Part shown: positions 16,830-25,670 of the stretch, in pieces
Layout of the letters: each line of letters opens with the position of its first letter
Numbering within the stretch: the stretch's first letter is position 1
From: Acetobacterium malicum subsp. dehalogenans DSM 11527
GTDB lineage: Bacteria; Bacillota; Clostridia; Eubacteriales; Eubacteriaceae
Length of the DNA stretch: 64,000 bases
Assembly: GCF_000472665.1 (NCBI RefSeq)
Contig: NZ_KI421451.1
Span: 41,547-105,546 of the forward strand
Direction: 5' to 3'
Notes under the pieces: generated by a model
What the model saw: the letters and a program-made list of their open reading frames with translations, nothing else
The model's database searches: none
What the model was told of the DNA's origin: nothing
Translations under genes and position numbers: made by a program

Positions 16830-18977
16830 TTAATTGGCCATCAGATAAGCCGGTTCATCGGCATCAACGCTATAGTAGGTGCCCTTGGGCACCACTTCAA
16901 TCTGGATCGCTTCGAGACGGTAACCGTACCCGGAGGTGCCGGCCATTTCGCCGTTTTTGCCCCAGCCCATCCAGCCGAAGTTCTGGCAATGGACCCGGTA
17001 GTAAACATCAAACTGATCGGCATCGGCACCGACTAACTGAATCTCGATTGCTTCAAGCCGTAAACCCATCCCGGAAGTACCGCTGACCTCGCCGTTATAA
17101 CGCCAGGGGGCCCAACCGATATTCTGGATATGGGTATGATAGGCAATCCCGAGGTCATAGTCGGATTGGACCAACTGCATCTGAATCGCTTCGAGACGGT
17201 AACCATAGCCGGAGGTGCCGCTGACCTCACCGTTTTTGCAGTCATACTGCCAGCCGATATTCTGGATATGGGTGCGGTAATAGACATCAACGCCGGAGCC
17301 ACCGGCACTCAGGACGGTAATCGTGTAACTGGTCGTCTGGCCGCCGATACTGATGGTCAGGGTGCGGGTACCGGCGGTGGTGGCGTCAAAGCCGCTGACG
17401 TTGGCGGTGGTGACCGTTTCAGTCCGGGTACTGCCATCGCTGTAGCTGCCGGTGACGACGAGGCCGCTGAGATCCAGGGCTTCGCCAATCTGATAGGTCA
17501 GTTTATTGGCCGGACTGGTGATATTGATGCCAGTCAGGGTGACGACGCTCTGGCCGCCGGTAAAGGCTTTGATACAGACATTTGAATCATCGTTGTAGCC
17601 GGTGTCATACCAGCCACTGCTGCCGTCAGCACTGATAAAGCTTTCCCCAGAATTGGCACTGGCACCGCTGCTGTAGCCGTACTGAGGAGCTTCCATGGGG
17701 ATCGCATAATCGGTTTGGGGGGTGCGGTATTTAATTACCACCGCAAAATTCTGGTAAGCGGTCAGGTTTATCGGGGTATTCAGGTCGACGGTGTAGTAGC
17801 CCTGATTGGCAAAGCTGGCCGTTTGGGTGGCGCGGAGTTGACCACTAGTCGGTGCGCCTGGAGAAACATCGGTATAGATCCGGATTTCGGCGGTGGTATT
17901 GGGGCTCAGCGCATAGGTCGAAATGGCGGTCAGGTTTTCACTGGCGGCGGCGGTAAAGATATTGGCGCCCCAGGATGTGCGGTCCCCGGTGTCATAGCCC
18001 CGGGCTGAGGTTTTACCGAGGGGATCATACTGATAACTGCGACTGTAGTTGCTGGTCGCTTCGGCGTTGTTGAAGGCGGTCGGATTGACGCCGGCATAGC
18101 TGTCATAATAGGACAGGTAGAAATAACCGGCTTCGCCCCAATCGGTCCCCCAGCTGTTGCGGACAATCCAGGCACCGTTGCCCGGCGCGGTCATCGCAAA
18201 GTTGTTGCGGTCGTAATTGTCATCCCAGCCGACAATCACCACATCGTGATCGATGGTGGCGTAGCCGGTGTAGTACAGCGCCGAGGTGTTCTGATTATAG
18301 TAACTGGCCGAGTCAAAGGCGCCGGCATAGATGGAGGTGTACACGGCTCCGGTATCCATCAGTGCGGCTTTGATGGCATCGGCGGATTCGGGCAGGTATT
18401 CCACCTGCTGAACATGATACGTTGGGGCCAGTCCGGTTTTTTGTGATGAGCCATAGGGATCGCTGCTCTCACTGACGGGGCCGCTCCAGCGGGCCAGGTA
18501 GGCAATGGCCATGGTGGCGTTGCCGCCCTGATCAAGACCATAATCAAAGCCGTTATTCCAGCGCAGATTATTTTCTGACAGATCGGCCGCCGCTGTCGGT
18601 TTGAGGTAGGACTCCAGTGAACCGAGGCTGGCAAAGGCCCAGCAGTTTCCTAATTCGCCCTGGTCGCGGATCGCGGTCAGTCGGCCCGTGTTGCGCAGAT
18701 CATAACTGGCCGGAAAGCTGGCTGTATCGATGTCGGCAGTGACCGTCGTTACGATCGGGGCCAGCGGCTCGGGGATATGGCCGAGGCCATGGCCCGTGGC
18801 GGTGGCGGTGGTAATATTACCGGCTTCCAGCGCCGATTGGTACTCCAGAAAAGCCGGATTGACCGGTGCCGTTAAGGGGAGGCTGGTATCATTCGCCCAG
18901 ACGCCGGGGGGAATGACCATCAATGCGACCAGACCGATCAGGATCAGGGTTAATGTGTGTTTTACTCGCCGTTTCAT
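16830..18977 (-). CDS. Secreted papain-like (C1A) cysteine protease with ChW repeats
   Basis: An exported protease of 715 aa with a signal peptide ending about GVWAND. The C1A domain has all catalytic elements: oxyanion Q106 and C112 in RDQGELGNCWAF, H244 in DHDVVIVGWDD and N274 in IVRNSWGTDWG. A lectin-like domain of the clostridial C1 peptidase type (about 340-470), a Big_3/Ig-like domain (about 485-570) and three C-terminal ChW repeats (YRTHIQNIGWQ type) follow. The ATG at 18977 lies eight bases after AAAGAAAGG and is preferred over upstream in-frame codons. The ChW modules match those at the N-terminus of the neighbouring surface protein, which suggests both bind the same wall or partner and that the protease may process it (inference). 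Confidence 0.92.
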   Translation of the reverse strand: MKRRVKHTLTLILIGLVALMVIPPGVWANDTSLPLTAPVNPAFLEYQSALEAGNITTATATGHGLGHIPEPLAPIVTTVTADIDTASFPASYDLRNTGRLTAIRDQGELGNCWAFASLGSLESYLKPTAAADLSENNLRWNNGFDYGLDQGGNATMAIAYLARWSGPVSESSDPYGSSQKTGLAPTYHVQQVEYLPESADAIKAALMDTGAVYTSIYAGAFDSASYYNQNTSALYYTGYATIDHDVVIVGWDDNYDRNNFAMTAPGNGAWIVRNSWGTDWGEAGYFYLSYYDSYAGVNPTAFNNAEATSNYSRSYQYDPLGKTSARGYDTGDRTSWGANIFTAAASENLTAISTYALSPNTTAEIRIYTDVSPGAPTSGQLRATQTASFANQGYYTVDLNTPINLTAYQNFAVVIKYRTPQTDYAIPMEAPQYGYSSGASANSGESFISADGSSGWYDTGYNDDSNVCIKAFTGGQSVVTLTGINITSPANKLTYQIGEALDLSGLVVTGSYSDGSTRTETVTTANVSGFDATTAGTRTLTISIGGQTTSYTITVLSAGGSGVDVYYRTHIQNIGWQYDCKNGEVSGTSGYGYRLEAIQMQLVQSDYDLGIAYHTHIQNIGWAPWRYNGEVSGTSGMGLRLEAIEIQLVGADADQFDVYYRVHCQNFGWMGWGKNGEMAGTSGYGYRLEAIQIEVVPKGTYYSVDADEPAYLMAN

Positions 18978-19161
18978 GGCTAACATCCTTTCTTTACACG
19001 GTAACGTGTGAACGAACTGGGCCTGGTTGGGAACGCTTACAGGATCATCAAAATAAATGTCTTTATACCACAGATATACCAATTATTGGGGCCGTTATTC
19101 AAAAATTTTAATATTTATTGTTTTTCGCGGTAATTGCCAGAAGGGGACTGATTGAAGTGGC

Positions 19162-19183
19162 GCCAGATGGGTACGTATCTGGC
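19162..19183. promoter_or_regulatory. Inverted repeat between divergent protease and PocR genes
   Basis: GCCAGAT-8 bases-ATCTGGC, perfect 7-bp arms. It sits between the minus-strand protease gene and the plus-strand PocR-GGDEF-HD-GYP gene, the position of a shared operator. No U tract follows it, so it is not a terminator. Confidence 0.35.
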
Positions 19184-19236
19184 AAATAACTAATTAACCA
19201 ACCCGATCAACCGCGATAAAAAAGGAAGTGAATTCG

Positions 19237-20934
19237 ATGCGTGATCAACCCGACAAACAATCAGCCCGACGCCAGCCCGATAGCCCATTAGCGGCGGACC
19301 ATAGTGTCGCCGGCCATGAGGACAGGAAAGTCGAACTGGCCGACATTATCGATGCACCGGCGGTGCAGTCGCTACTGGACAGTTTTTGGCAGCTAACCGG
19401 ATTGCTGGGGGCCATTGTCGATTGCTACGGCCAGGTGCTGGTGCAGGTCGGCTGGCAGGATATCTGCACAAACTTTCATCGTTGCCATCCACTCACCCGG
19501 CAAAACTGCATTGAGAGCGACACCGTGCTGGCTCAGGCCACCACGCCGGGGACCTTTTTATCCTACCGCTGCAAAAACGGCCTGTGGGATATCGCCACCC
19601 CGATTGTGATATCCGGTCAGCACCTTGGCAATATCTATTTCGGCCAGTTCAGCTATACGGATGAAATCCTGGATCGCGATTACTTCCGCCAGCAGGCCCG
19701 CCGTTATGGTTTTGATGAGCAGGAATACATGGCCGCCCTGGAGCGGGTGCCCCGCTATGACCATCAGACGGTGGCGCTGGTGATGGCCTTTTATAGCAAG
19801 CTGGGGGCGATGATTTCGGCCCTGAGTTTTGGCAACCTTCGCTTTGCCCAGATTCTGACCCGCCACCAGACTATGGAAGCCCAGCTTTATCAGGAACAGG
19901 AAGCCATTCAATATCTGAGTTTTCATGATCACCTGACCGGTCTGTATAACCGCCGCTTTTATGAAGAAGAACTGGCCCGTCTGGATACTGAAAGAAACTG
20001 GCCGCTGACGATTGTGATGGGGGATGTCAACGGCCTCAAACTGGTCAACGATTCCTTTGGCCATGCCAGCGGCGACCAGCTGTTGCAAAAGACTGCCGCC
20101 GCCCTGATCCGGGGTTGCCGGGCCGATGACATTATCGCCCGGATGGGGGGCGATGAGTTTGTCATGCTGTTGCCCCAAACCGACGCCACGGAAGCGGCCC
20201 GGCTGATCCAGCGGATTAAGAAAGAGCTCGCCAATGAGCGGATCGAGGGCCTGGAAATCTCGGTGTCCTTCGGCGCCGAAACCAAAACCAGCGCTGCCGA
20301 GGATATCGCTGCGGTCTTTCGTCAGGCCGAAGATGCGATGTACCATGATAAACTTTATGAAGGCCCCAGCTTAAAGGGCCGGGTTATTGATAATATCATC
20401 GCTGTTCTCAATAAAAAAAGTGACCGTGAAGAAGCTCATTCCCGTGAGGTTGCCGCTTTCTGTCAAAAGATGGGGCTGGCCCTGGGGCTGGAGGACGATC
20501 AGATCAGGGAACTGAAAGCCTTCGGCTTACTCCACGACATTGGCAAAATTGCCATCGGCGATACCATCCTCAATAAGTCCGGTCTCTTTACCCCCGGGGA
20601 AGCGCTGGCGATGAATGGCCATGCTGAAATCGGCTATCGGATTCTCAGCACCAATCACGATATGATGGAGATTGCCGATTATGTCCTGGCTCACCATGAA
20701 CGCTGGGATGGCAGCGGCTACCCCAAAGGTCTCAAAGGCCGGGAAATCCCGCTGCCGTCCCGGATCTGCGCCATCGCCGATGCCTACGATGCAATGATCA
20801 ATAAACGCAGCTACAAGCCGACCCTGACCCCGGCCGAGGCCCGGGCCGAACTGCAAAAAAACGCCGGCAGCCAGTTTGATCCGGAGCTGGTGGCGCTGTT
20901 TGTAGGTCTGGTGGCGGGGGAAAAGCCGGGTTAA
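19237..20934 (+). CDS. PocR-GGDEF-HD-GYP c-di-GMP protein
   Basis: A cytoplasmic protein of 565 aa. Residues about 30-195 match the PocR ligand-binding domain, including its cysteine-bearing region (NFHRCHPLTRQNC) and the later GLWDIATPIVI block. PocR domains bind small hydrophobic ligands or 1,2-propanediol-like molecules in other proteins. The GGDEF domain is intact (ARMGGDEF, near 303). The HD-GYP domain has HDIGK near 431 and HHERWDGSGYP. It could both make and degrade c-di-GMP in response to a metabolite. The start is ATG 19237, eight bases after AAGGAAG; the in-frame GTG at 19228 overlaps that site. Confidence 0.9.
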   Translation: MRDQPDKQSARRQPDSPLAADHSVAGHEDRKVELADIIDAPAVQSLLDSFWQLTGLLGAIVDCYGQVLVQVGWQDICTNFHRCHPLTRQNCIESDTVLAQATTPGTFLSYRCKNGLWDIATPIVISGQHLGNIYFGQFSYTDEILDRDYFRQQARRYGFDEQEYMAALERVPRYDHQTVALVMAFYSKLGAMISALSFGNLRFAQILTRHQTMEAQLYQEQEAIQYLSFHDHLTGLYNRRFYEEELARLDTERNWPLTIVMGDVNGLKLVNDSFGHASGDQLLQKTAAALIRGCRADDIIARMGGDEFVMLLPQTDATEAARLIQRIKKELANERIEGLEISVSFGAETKTSAAEDIAAVFRQAEDAMYHDKLYEGPSLKGRVIDNIIAVLNKKSDREEAHSREVAAFCQKMGLALGLEDDQIRELKAFGLLHDIGKIAIGDTILNKSGLFTPGEALAMNGHAEIGYRILSTNHDMMEIADYVLAHHERWDGSGYPKGLKGREIPLPSRICAIADAYDAMINKRSYKPTLTPAEARAELQKNAGSQFDPELVALFVGLVAGEKPG

Positions 20935-21112
20935 TCACTAACCCGGCCGTGCTCTGTCAAAAAAGATAATCCAGTGCCGGCAAACGCGGTGCCCGCCCCC
21001 ATGGGCATCTTTATTTTGTCGGCTAAGCGGTGGTAGTCGATCAGGAAAAAGGGTATAAATTAAATAATATGCTATTTTGATTATTAATCCTGATGAAAGA
21101 GGGAAAATCGAG

Positions 21113-21736
21113 ATGAAAAATGAGAAGATCAGAACGGTTCGTCTGGGCGCTGTCCTGCTGGTGGGGGGGATGCTGTTGCTCACCGGCTGCTCCGCCGCGG
21201 CCACTGAAAATAGTACAGCCGACAAGCAACCCGATAAAACCGTCACCACCACCCTTAATCCGGCTATTGCGGCAGCCGCTCAGGAAGCCCTTAAATTCTA
21301 TCAGTCGGTTACCCTGGATCAACCCCGGGCGCAGCTAGAAACAATGCTGGCGGTACCCGGGGAAGTCCAGGCTGACGGTCGGGTCGCCTACCGCGATCCG
21401 GTCAGCGGTTATGGGGTGCTGATTAAGTACGGCGAGGATGACAAGGTCTTTGCCAAACGGTTGATCCCGACGGCTAAAGCCCCGGAACTGGCGGCCCTCA
21501 ATCCCGTGCCGGTCACCGATAAACAGGCCTATCGGATGGCCGTCGGTATGCCCTTTTATGAGGTCCAGGATGTGATGGGCAGCGACGGCATCGAAATCAG
21601 CCTGAGCAAACCCGAAACCGGCGATCCTAAACAGGTCACTGGGCTGGGCTGGTTCAACCCCGACGGTTCCTATGCGGTGGTCTACCTCAATCTGCCCCAG
21701 GGCCTGGTCGTAGGCTCGGAATTTGTTGCGGTCTAG
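21113..21736 (+). CDS. Putative lipoprotein of unknown function
   Basis: A 207-aa protein with a lipoprotein signal peptide: positively charged start, hydrophobic core and lipobox LLTGC near residue 24. The mature part has two related halves, with AQLETMLAVPGEVQ and PFYEVQDVMGSDG segments. This resembles the repeated small domain of clostridial surface lipoproteins (BLIP/SmpA-like), but I do not name a family with confidence. The start at 21113 is supported by AGAGGG about ten bases upstream; the upstream in-frame extension has no ribosome site. Confidence 0.75.
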   Translation: MKNEKIRTVRLGAVLLVGGMLLLTGCSAAATENSTADKQPDKTVTTTLNPAIAAAAQEALKFYQSVTLDQPRAQLETMLAVPGEVQADGRVAYRDPVSGYGVLIKYGEDDKVFAKRLIPTAKAPELAALNPVPVTDKQAYRMAVGMPFYEVQDVMGSDGIEISLSKPETGDPKQVTGLGWFNPDGSYAVVYLNLPQGLVVGSEFVAV

Positions 21737-21743
21737 CGGGATC

Positions 21744-21917
21744 AGCGGGGCTTCACTGCGCTCGGCGATGATCTGTTTCTACCTGGCCAACGAAGGCCTG
21801 AGTATTCTGGAAAACCTCGCCGCCCGCGGGGTGCCAATCCCGCGGCGGCTAAACAGGTTCTGTCGGTTAGTCTGGCGGTTGGGTGGCAGGATCGATCAAT
21901 CGTGGGCAATCACTTGA
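21744..21917 (+). pseudogene. Holin gene fragment (C-terminal part only)
   Basis: The stretch SLRSAMICFYLANEGLSILE then PIPRRL is nearly identical, in protein and DNA, to the C-terminus of the intact holin at 32650-33063. The N-terminal two thirds are missing, and it begins directly after the lipoprotein stop codon. This is a remnant of a second holin cassette, left by deletion or recombination between phage-like copies about 11 kb apart. Confidence 0.8.
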
Positions 21918-22135
21918 TTTCGACCATCAGATGTGATGGTCGAACTGGATTTTTTACATTTGTCAAGGTTTTGTGAAAAAGCATAAAAAGGCGATAATTT
22001 ACACCTGTTATGGTTTGAATAATGTTCGGGATGGCGTATAATTAAATAATCAGTTAAAATCGGCAATTGCTGGTGTCGATTGGGGCAGTCTTTTCGGCCA
22101 CCCTGACGATCAGCGCCGGGAAAGGGGGCAGGACC

Positions 22136-22813
22136 ATGGATAAAAATCCCCACAAAGGCCATCGCCAACGGGTTAAAAAGCGGGTTATCAATGAGGGCAT
22201 CGACAGTTTTGAGGATCACCAGATTCTGGAACTGTTGCTTTTTTATTGCCTGCCGATGAAGGATACCAACGAGCTGGCCCACACCCTGATCGGCCATTAC
22301 GGGTCGCTGTCGGGAGTCTTTGATGCCGACCCCAAAGACCTCTGCGACACCGCCGGGGTCACCGAAAACACCGCGGTGCTGTTGTCACTGATACCCGCCC
22401 TGGCGCGCCGTTATCAGCAGGGCAAGTTTAAGCAAAAGGCAGTCCTGAACAGCACCACCGCCGCCGGCGCATACACCATGGCGCTGTTTACCGGCCGCCT
22501 CAACGAGGCCTTTTATGTGATCTGCCTGGACAGTCAGAACCAGGTCAACCAGGCCACCCTGCTCCACGAAGGCACCATCAACGAAGCCCCGGTCTACCCC
22601 CGGCTGATCGTTGAAACGGCCCTGCGCCACCAGGCCGCCAGCATCATCCTGGCCCACAACCACCCCGGTGGCAGTCGGCAGCCCTCATCGGCGGATGTGG
22701 CGGTGACGAAGAAAATCAAAGCCGCCACCGAAGCCATCGCCATCACCGTCGTCGATCATATTATTGTGGCCGGGGACGGGTATTATAGTTTTGCCGAGAA
22801 CCGGATGTTGTGA
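22136..22813 (+). CDS. radC: RadC family JAB/MPN-domain protein
   Basis: A protein of 225 aa with an N-terminal helix-hairpin-helix-like region (about 1-90) and a C-terminal JAB/MPN domain. The metal-binding JAMM motif is present as HNHPGGSRQPSSAD near residue 178, with the upstream glutamate in the NEAPVYPR area. RadC was named for DNA repair, but its true role is uncertain; copies are common on mobile and accessory DNA. The start is ATG 22136, behind AAAGGGGG; the upstream in-frame start at 22067 has no ribosome site. It stands beside a holin fragment and an Rpn nuclease, typical of an accessory region. Confidence 0.88.
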   Translation: MDKNPHKGHRQRVKKRVINEGIDSFEDHQILELLLFYCLPMKDTNELAHTLIGHYGSLSGVFDADPKDLCDTAGVTENTAVLLSLIPALARRYQQGKFKQKAVLNSTTAAGAYTMALFTGRLNEAFYVICLDSQNQVNQATLLHEGTINEAPVYPRLIVETALRHQAASIILAHNHPGGSRQPSSADVAVTKKIKAATEAIAITVVDHIIVAGDGYYSFAENRML

Positions 22814-22932
22814 ATAAGGGGCTGACGCCAAATTGAAATGTCAGCTAGAGCTGGAAATAGGATTTTGAGTTATCAATTATAATAGCATTTTAAAGGGAAA
22901 TCACTTATAATAATGACTAAGAAGGTGAACGA

Positions 22933-23967
22933 ATGAAAGATAGCGAGTCAAAAATACAGAATCCCCATGACAAGTTTTTTAAGGAAACATTCTCTAATCC
23001 GGGAGTGGCCAGAGATTTCATCGAGAACTACCTGCCAGAACCGATTTTGAAATTAGTTGATCTGAATGATCTGGAAATTCAGAACGGCAGTCACGTCGAT
23101 GAAGAACTCAGCGCGGTATTCTCAGACATGTTGTTCAGGACAAAAATCAATCAGAGAGACGGGTATCTTTATTTTCTCTTTGAACACAAGAGTTATCCGG
23201 ATAGAATGGTTGCGCTGCAGCTACTGACGTATATGGTTCGGATCTGGAACCAGAAAGTCAACCGCGAGAATGACACCCATATCCCGGTGATCATCCCGCT
23301 GGTGATCTATCATGGGAAAACGAAATGGAAAATCGGTTCGATGCTCAGTGATCTGATTATGGATTTTGAGACCTTGCCGGAAGAAGTTAAACAGTTGACG
23401 CCGGATTATCGCTATCTGATCTATGATTTATCGCAGTTTTCAGATGAAGATATCAAAGGAAATGCAGAACTGACGATTGCATTATCCATTTTCAGAGACA
23501 TTTTTAATAAAAACAGTCAGGAATTTCTTGAAACCATTTTTAAGGCCGCCAGAGCTCTGGATGAGTTAGAGGAAAAAGAAACAGGACTGCAGTATTTTGA
23601 AACCTGCATGCGCTATATCCTGTCATCAGGACCCCCGCTTTCAAAGGATCAACTGAATACTGTTATTAAGCAATTAGAAGTAACCTACAAGAAAGGAAGT
23701 GAAGTGACTATGACATTAGCTGAAGTTTTAAGAGAAGAAGGATTTGAAAAAGGCATTGAAAAAGGCATTGAAAAAGGCATTGAAAAGGGTGAAGCACGGG
23801 CTTATTCAAAAATGGCAATTAAAGCTTTGTCTAAAAAACTGGGAATTCTGCCAGCAGAATATCGAGAAAAGCTTGTCCAACTGGATTTAATCACTTTAGA
23901 AACGTTGAACGAAGAAATCGACAACTTCAAAAGTATCGAAGATGTCAAAAAGTTTCTGGGACTCTGA
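22933..23967 (+). CDS. Rpn/YhgA family PD-(D/E)XK nuclease with tandem peptide repeat
   Basis: A 344-aa member of the Rpn (recombination-promoting nuclease, PF04754/PDDEXK_2) family. The typical N-terminus (HDKFFKETFSNPGVARDFIE) and the LFEHKSYPD catalytic region near residue 80 are present. Near residue 272 is a four-codon tandem repeat (GIEK three times, after GFEK) encoded by 12-bp units, in a segment that links the nuclease to the C-terminal helix. Copy-number change there would stay in frame. A terminator follows at 24081. The AT-rich bases compared with the neighbouring radC suggest separate acquisition. Confidence 0.88.
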   Translation: MKDSESKIQNPHDKFFKETFSNPGVARDFIENYLPEPILKLVDLNDLEIQNGSHVDEELSAVFSDMLFRTKINQRDGYLYFLFEHKSYPDRMVALQLLTYMVRIWNQKVNRENDTHIPVIIPLVIYHGKTKWKIGSMLSDLIMDFETLPEEVKQLTPDYRYLIYDLSQFSDEDIKGNAELTIALSIFRDIFNKNSQEFLETIFKAARALDELEEKETGLQYFETCMRYILSSGPPLSKDQLNTVIKQLEVTYKKGSEVTMTLAEVLREEGFEKGIEKGIEKGIEKGEARAYSKMAIKALSKKLGILPAEYREKLVQLDLITLETLNEEIDNFKSIEDVKKFLGL

Positions 23968-24080
23968 TTTACACCGGATATATTTGGTTTATGAAGTGAA
24001 AAGCGTGTAATGGATCGATTCAATACTGTTGAAGGAAGAAAAAATGTATAATAATGATTACATTATGCGATAGAAACATT

Positions 24081-24123
24081 TCCAGCCGGTTCAACCCTTG
24101 CGATGGACGGGCTGGATTTTTTT
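24081..24123 (+). terminator. Probable terminator after the Rpn gene
   Basis: TCCAGCC pairs with GGCTGGA over a loop of about 22 bases and is followed by TTTTTTT. It lies 114 bases after the stop. The remaining 290 bases to the next gene hold a promoter (24307) and nothing else I recognise. Confidence 0.65.
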
Positions 24124-24306
24124 ATTTAAAAAAACCTAAAAATGACGGAGCTGTTGCATTTTCGACCAGACCACCACCGCAAAAATCATCACTCTGGCAA
24201 GCTGGCCACCATAATGACAGCTCAATGACCGGGCAACAGACCCCAAAATAAAATGGCGGCCATTTGATAAAAGCACGTTTAATTCTGACACACAAGTTGC
24301 CACATC

Positions 24307-24334
24307 TTGCCAGACAGGATAAACCGTTTATAAT
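24307..24334 (+). promoter_or_regulatory. Sigma-A-type promoter
   Basis: TTGCCA, a 16-base spacer, then a perfect TATAAT. It points into the small gene at 24417. Confidence 0.6.
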
Positions 24335-24416
24335 AAAAGATAGCGGGATTTTCTGCTCTGATGTAGTTGCTCACACCGGCTTTTTTAGCAGATGACAAGG
24401 TTTTGAAAAAAAGAAA

Positions 24417-24791
24417 ATGAAGGGATCGTTTTTGATACTAAAAAAGGGGGGTGTTCATAAAGTTTTGAAAAAATTAGAAAAAGAACGAATTTATCGTAAA
24501 ACCGAACCACAAAAAAATATGCTCAATTCGCTAATTGTATTAGTAGTGATTTTAGATCAGACAAAAGGCAATACCCGAATAAACATTAATGACTTACTTA
24601 GAAAACCACGCAATGTGGGAAAGGTTTTTAATTTAGATATTATCGAACTAACTGGACATTTGTATCAATTAGAAAAATTGGGACATATCAAAGTTGTGCG
24701 TACGGCTGGGCTGGATGTCATCAAGATCATAACCTTGCCCCTCGGGATCAGGTCGTTGTTACAGCAAAATTGTATCCTTGAAAGTAGATGA
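24417..24791 (+). CDS. Small protein resembling the C-terminus of DUF4007 proteins
   Basis: A basic, AT-rich, 124-codon gene. The segment NVGKVFNLDIIELTGHLYQL followed by KVVRTAGLDVIKI resembles the end of DUF4007 proteins (SPGRVFKLD...TAGL), which are usually about 300 aa and often accompany PAPS-reductase-like or DNA-modification defence genes. This one is much shorter and has no such neighbour, so it may be a fragment or an independent winged-helix protein. The start is uncertain: the ATG at 24417 has a weak ribosome site, and a TTG near 24465 lies behind AAGGGGGG. Confidence 0.45.
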   Translation: MKGSFLILKKGGVHKVLKKLEKERIYRKTEPQKNMLNSLIVLVVILDQTKGNTRININDLLRKPRNVGKVFNLDIIELTGHLYQLEKLGHIKVVRTAGLDVIKIITLPLGIRSLLQQNCILESR

Positions 24792-24955
24792 AAACGATGG
24801 ACATATTTGTTATACTAATTGTAATCAATGCATTGGGTGTTGAAGGTTTTTAAACGAAGGGAGGGGAAAAGTCAACGATGGCCCACTAACCGATGGTCAG
24901 CAGTCAAATCGGTCATGTCACAAACAACCATCGGCGCAACAAGGAGGAAATGCTT

Positions 24956-25384
24956 ATGGAAAGTAACAACAAGAAGCGTCAAACGGTCAAATCAGTCGCG
25001 GCGCAGGGGGGTGCTCAACCAGGTTATGCAACGGTGGTTTGTCCCCATTATCAGGGCTGCAAATATGGGGCCGTAAAATCGCCCAAAGCCCGCCACCGTT
25101 GTTTTGGCAAGCTCTACAAGATCAGTCACTGGGAATCCTGGATCGTGATTGCTTTTAAGTGCAAGCTGGCCGGGAAACGGATGCTGATTGAAATTAAAGG
25201 CGGCGAGTGTCGTCATATCCCCGCGGATTCACCGGACTATGCCGGGATTCTGCCGCGGCTGCAAATCTTGAAGTGCAACAAATGCGGCAAACGGATCCTT
25301 GATTATTTTCCGGTCTGTGGCGAAACCTGTGTCGAAGCGAAATGCCATCATGATGGCCATCCGGATGTCTATCCGATTGGCTGA
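24956..25384 (+). CDS. Cysteine-rich zinc-ribbon-like protein, unknown function
   Basis: A protein of 142 aa with about ten cysteines arranged as C-x5-C (CPHYQGC), single C/H positions, CNKCGK and a final CGETCVEAKCHH, so it probably holds one or two zinc sites. The start is ATG 24956, eight bases after a perfect AAGGAGG; the nearer ATG at 24950 is too close to that site. It precedes the phage-type polymerase in the same direction and may belong to the same replication cassette. No family is recognised. Confidence 0.65.
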   Translation: MESNNKKRQTVKSVAAQGGAQPGYATVVCPHYQGCKYGAVKSPKARHRCFGKLYKISHWESWIVIAFKCKLAGKRMLIEIKGGECRHIPADSPDYAGILPRLQILKCNKCGKRILDYFPVCGETCVEAKCHHDGHPDVYPIG

Positions 25385-25590
25385 GCCAGGCAATGGACCG
25401 GCTTGCTTTTAAAAACGGCAGCTGGAGAAGAGCGGCTGGCGATGATTAAGAAAAGGGAGGAAGGTTTGGCCGTAAGGCGAAACCACCAGCAACGATCACC
25501 AGAAATTAAATAAATGATGAACGTGAATGATACTGAGTTAAGATGCGCCTGTTTTGACAGAGTGACTAAGATACCGGATGTTCGCAAATT

Positions 25591-25652
25591 TTGGGAAGTG
25601 GCCCATTGGTTTGTGTACATGCGGTATTTTTTTGCGTTGCGCCACTTCCCAA
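25591..25652 (+). promoter_or_regulatory. Long inverted repeat in the leader of the polymerase gene
   Basis: TTGGGAAGTGGC (25591-25602) pairs perfectly with GCCACTTCCCAA (25641-25652) and encloses 38 bases that include a T7 tract. The ribosome site AGAAAGGA begins seven bases later. The hairpin would sit in the 5' leader of the DNA polymerase mRNA, or could be an operator or origin-like palindrome of the phage-derived cassette. Confidence 0.5.
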
Positions 25653-25670
25653 TCTTTAGAAAGGATTGAA

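Noticed and set aside
24054-24251. 65-codon frame after the Rpn gene
   Set aside because: It overlaps the terminator hairpin and has no ribosome site or recognisable content.
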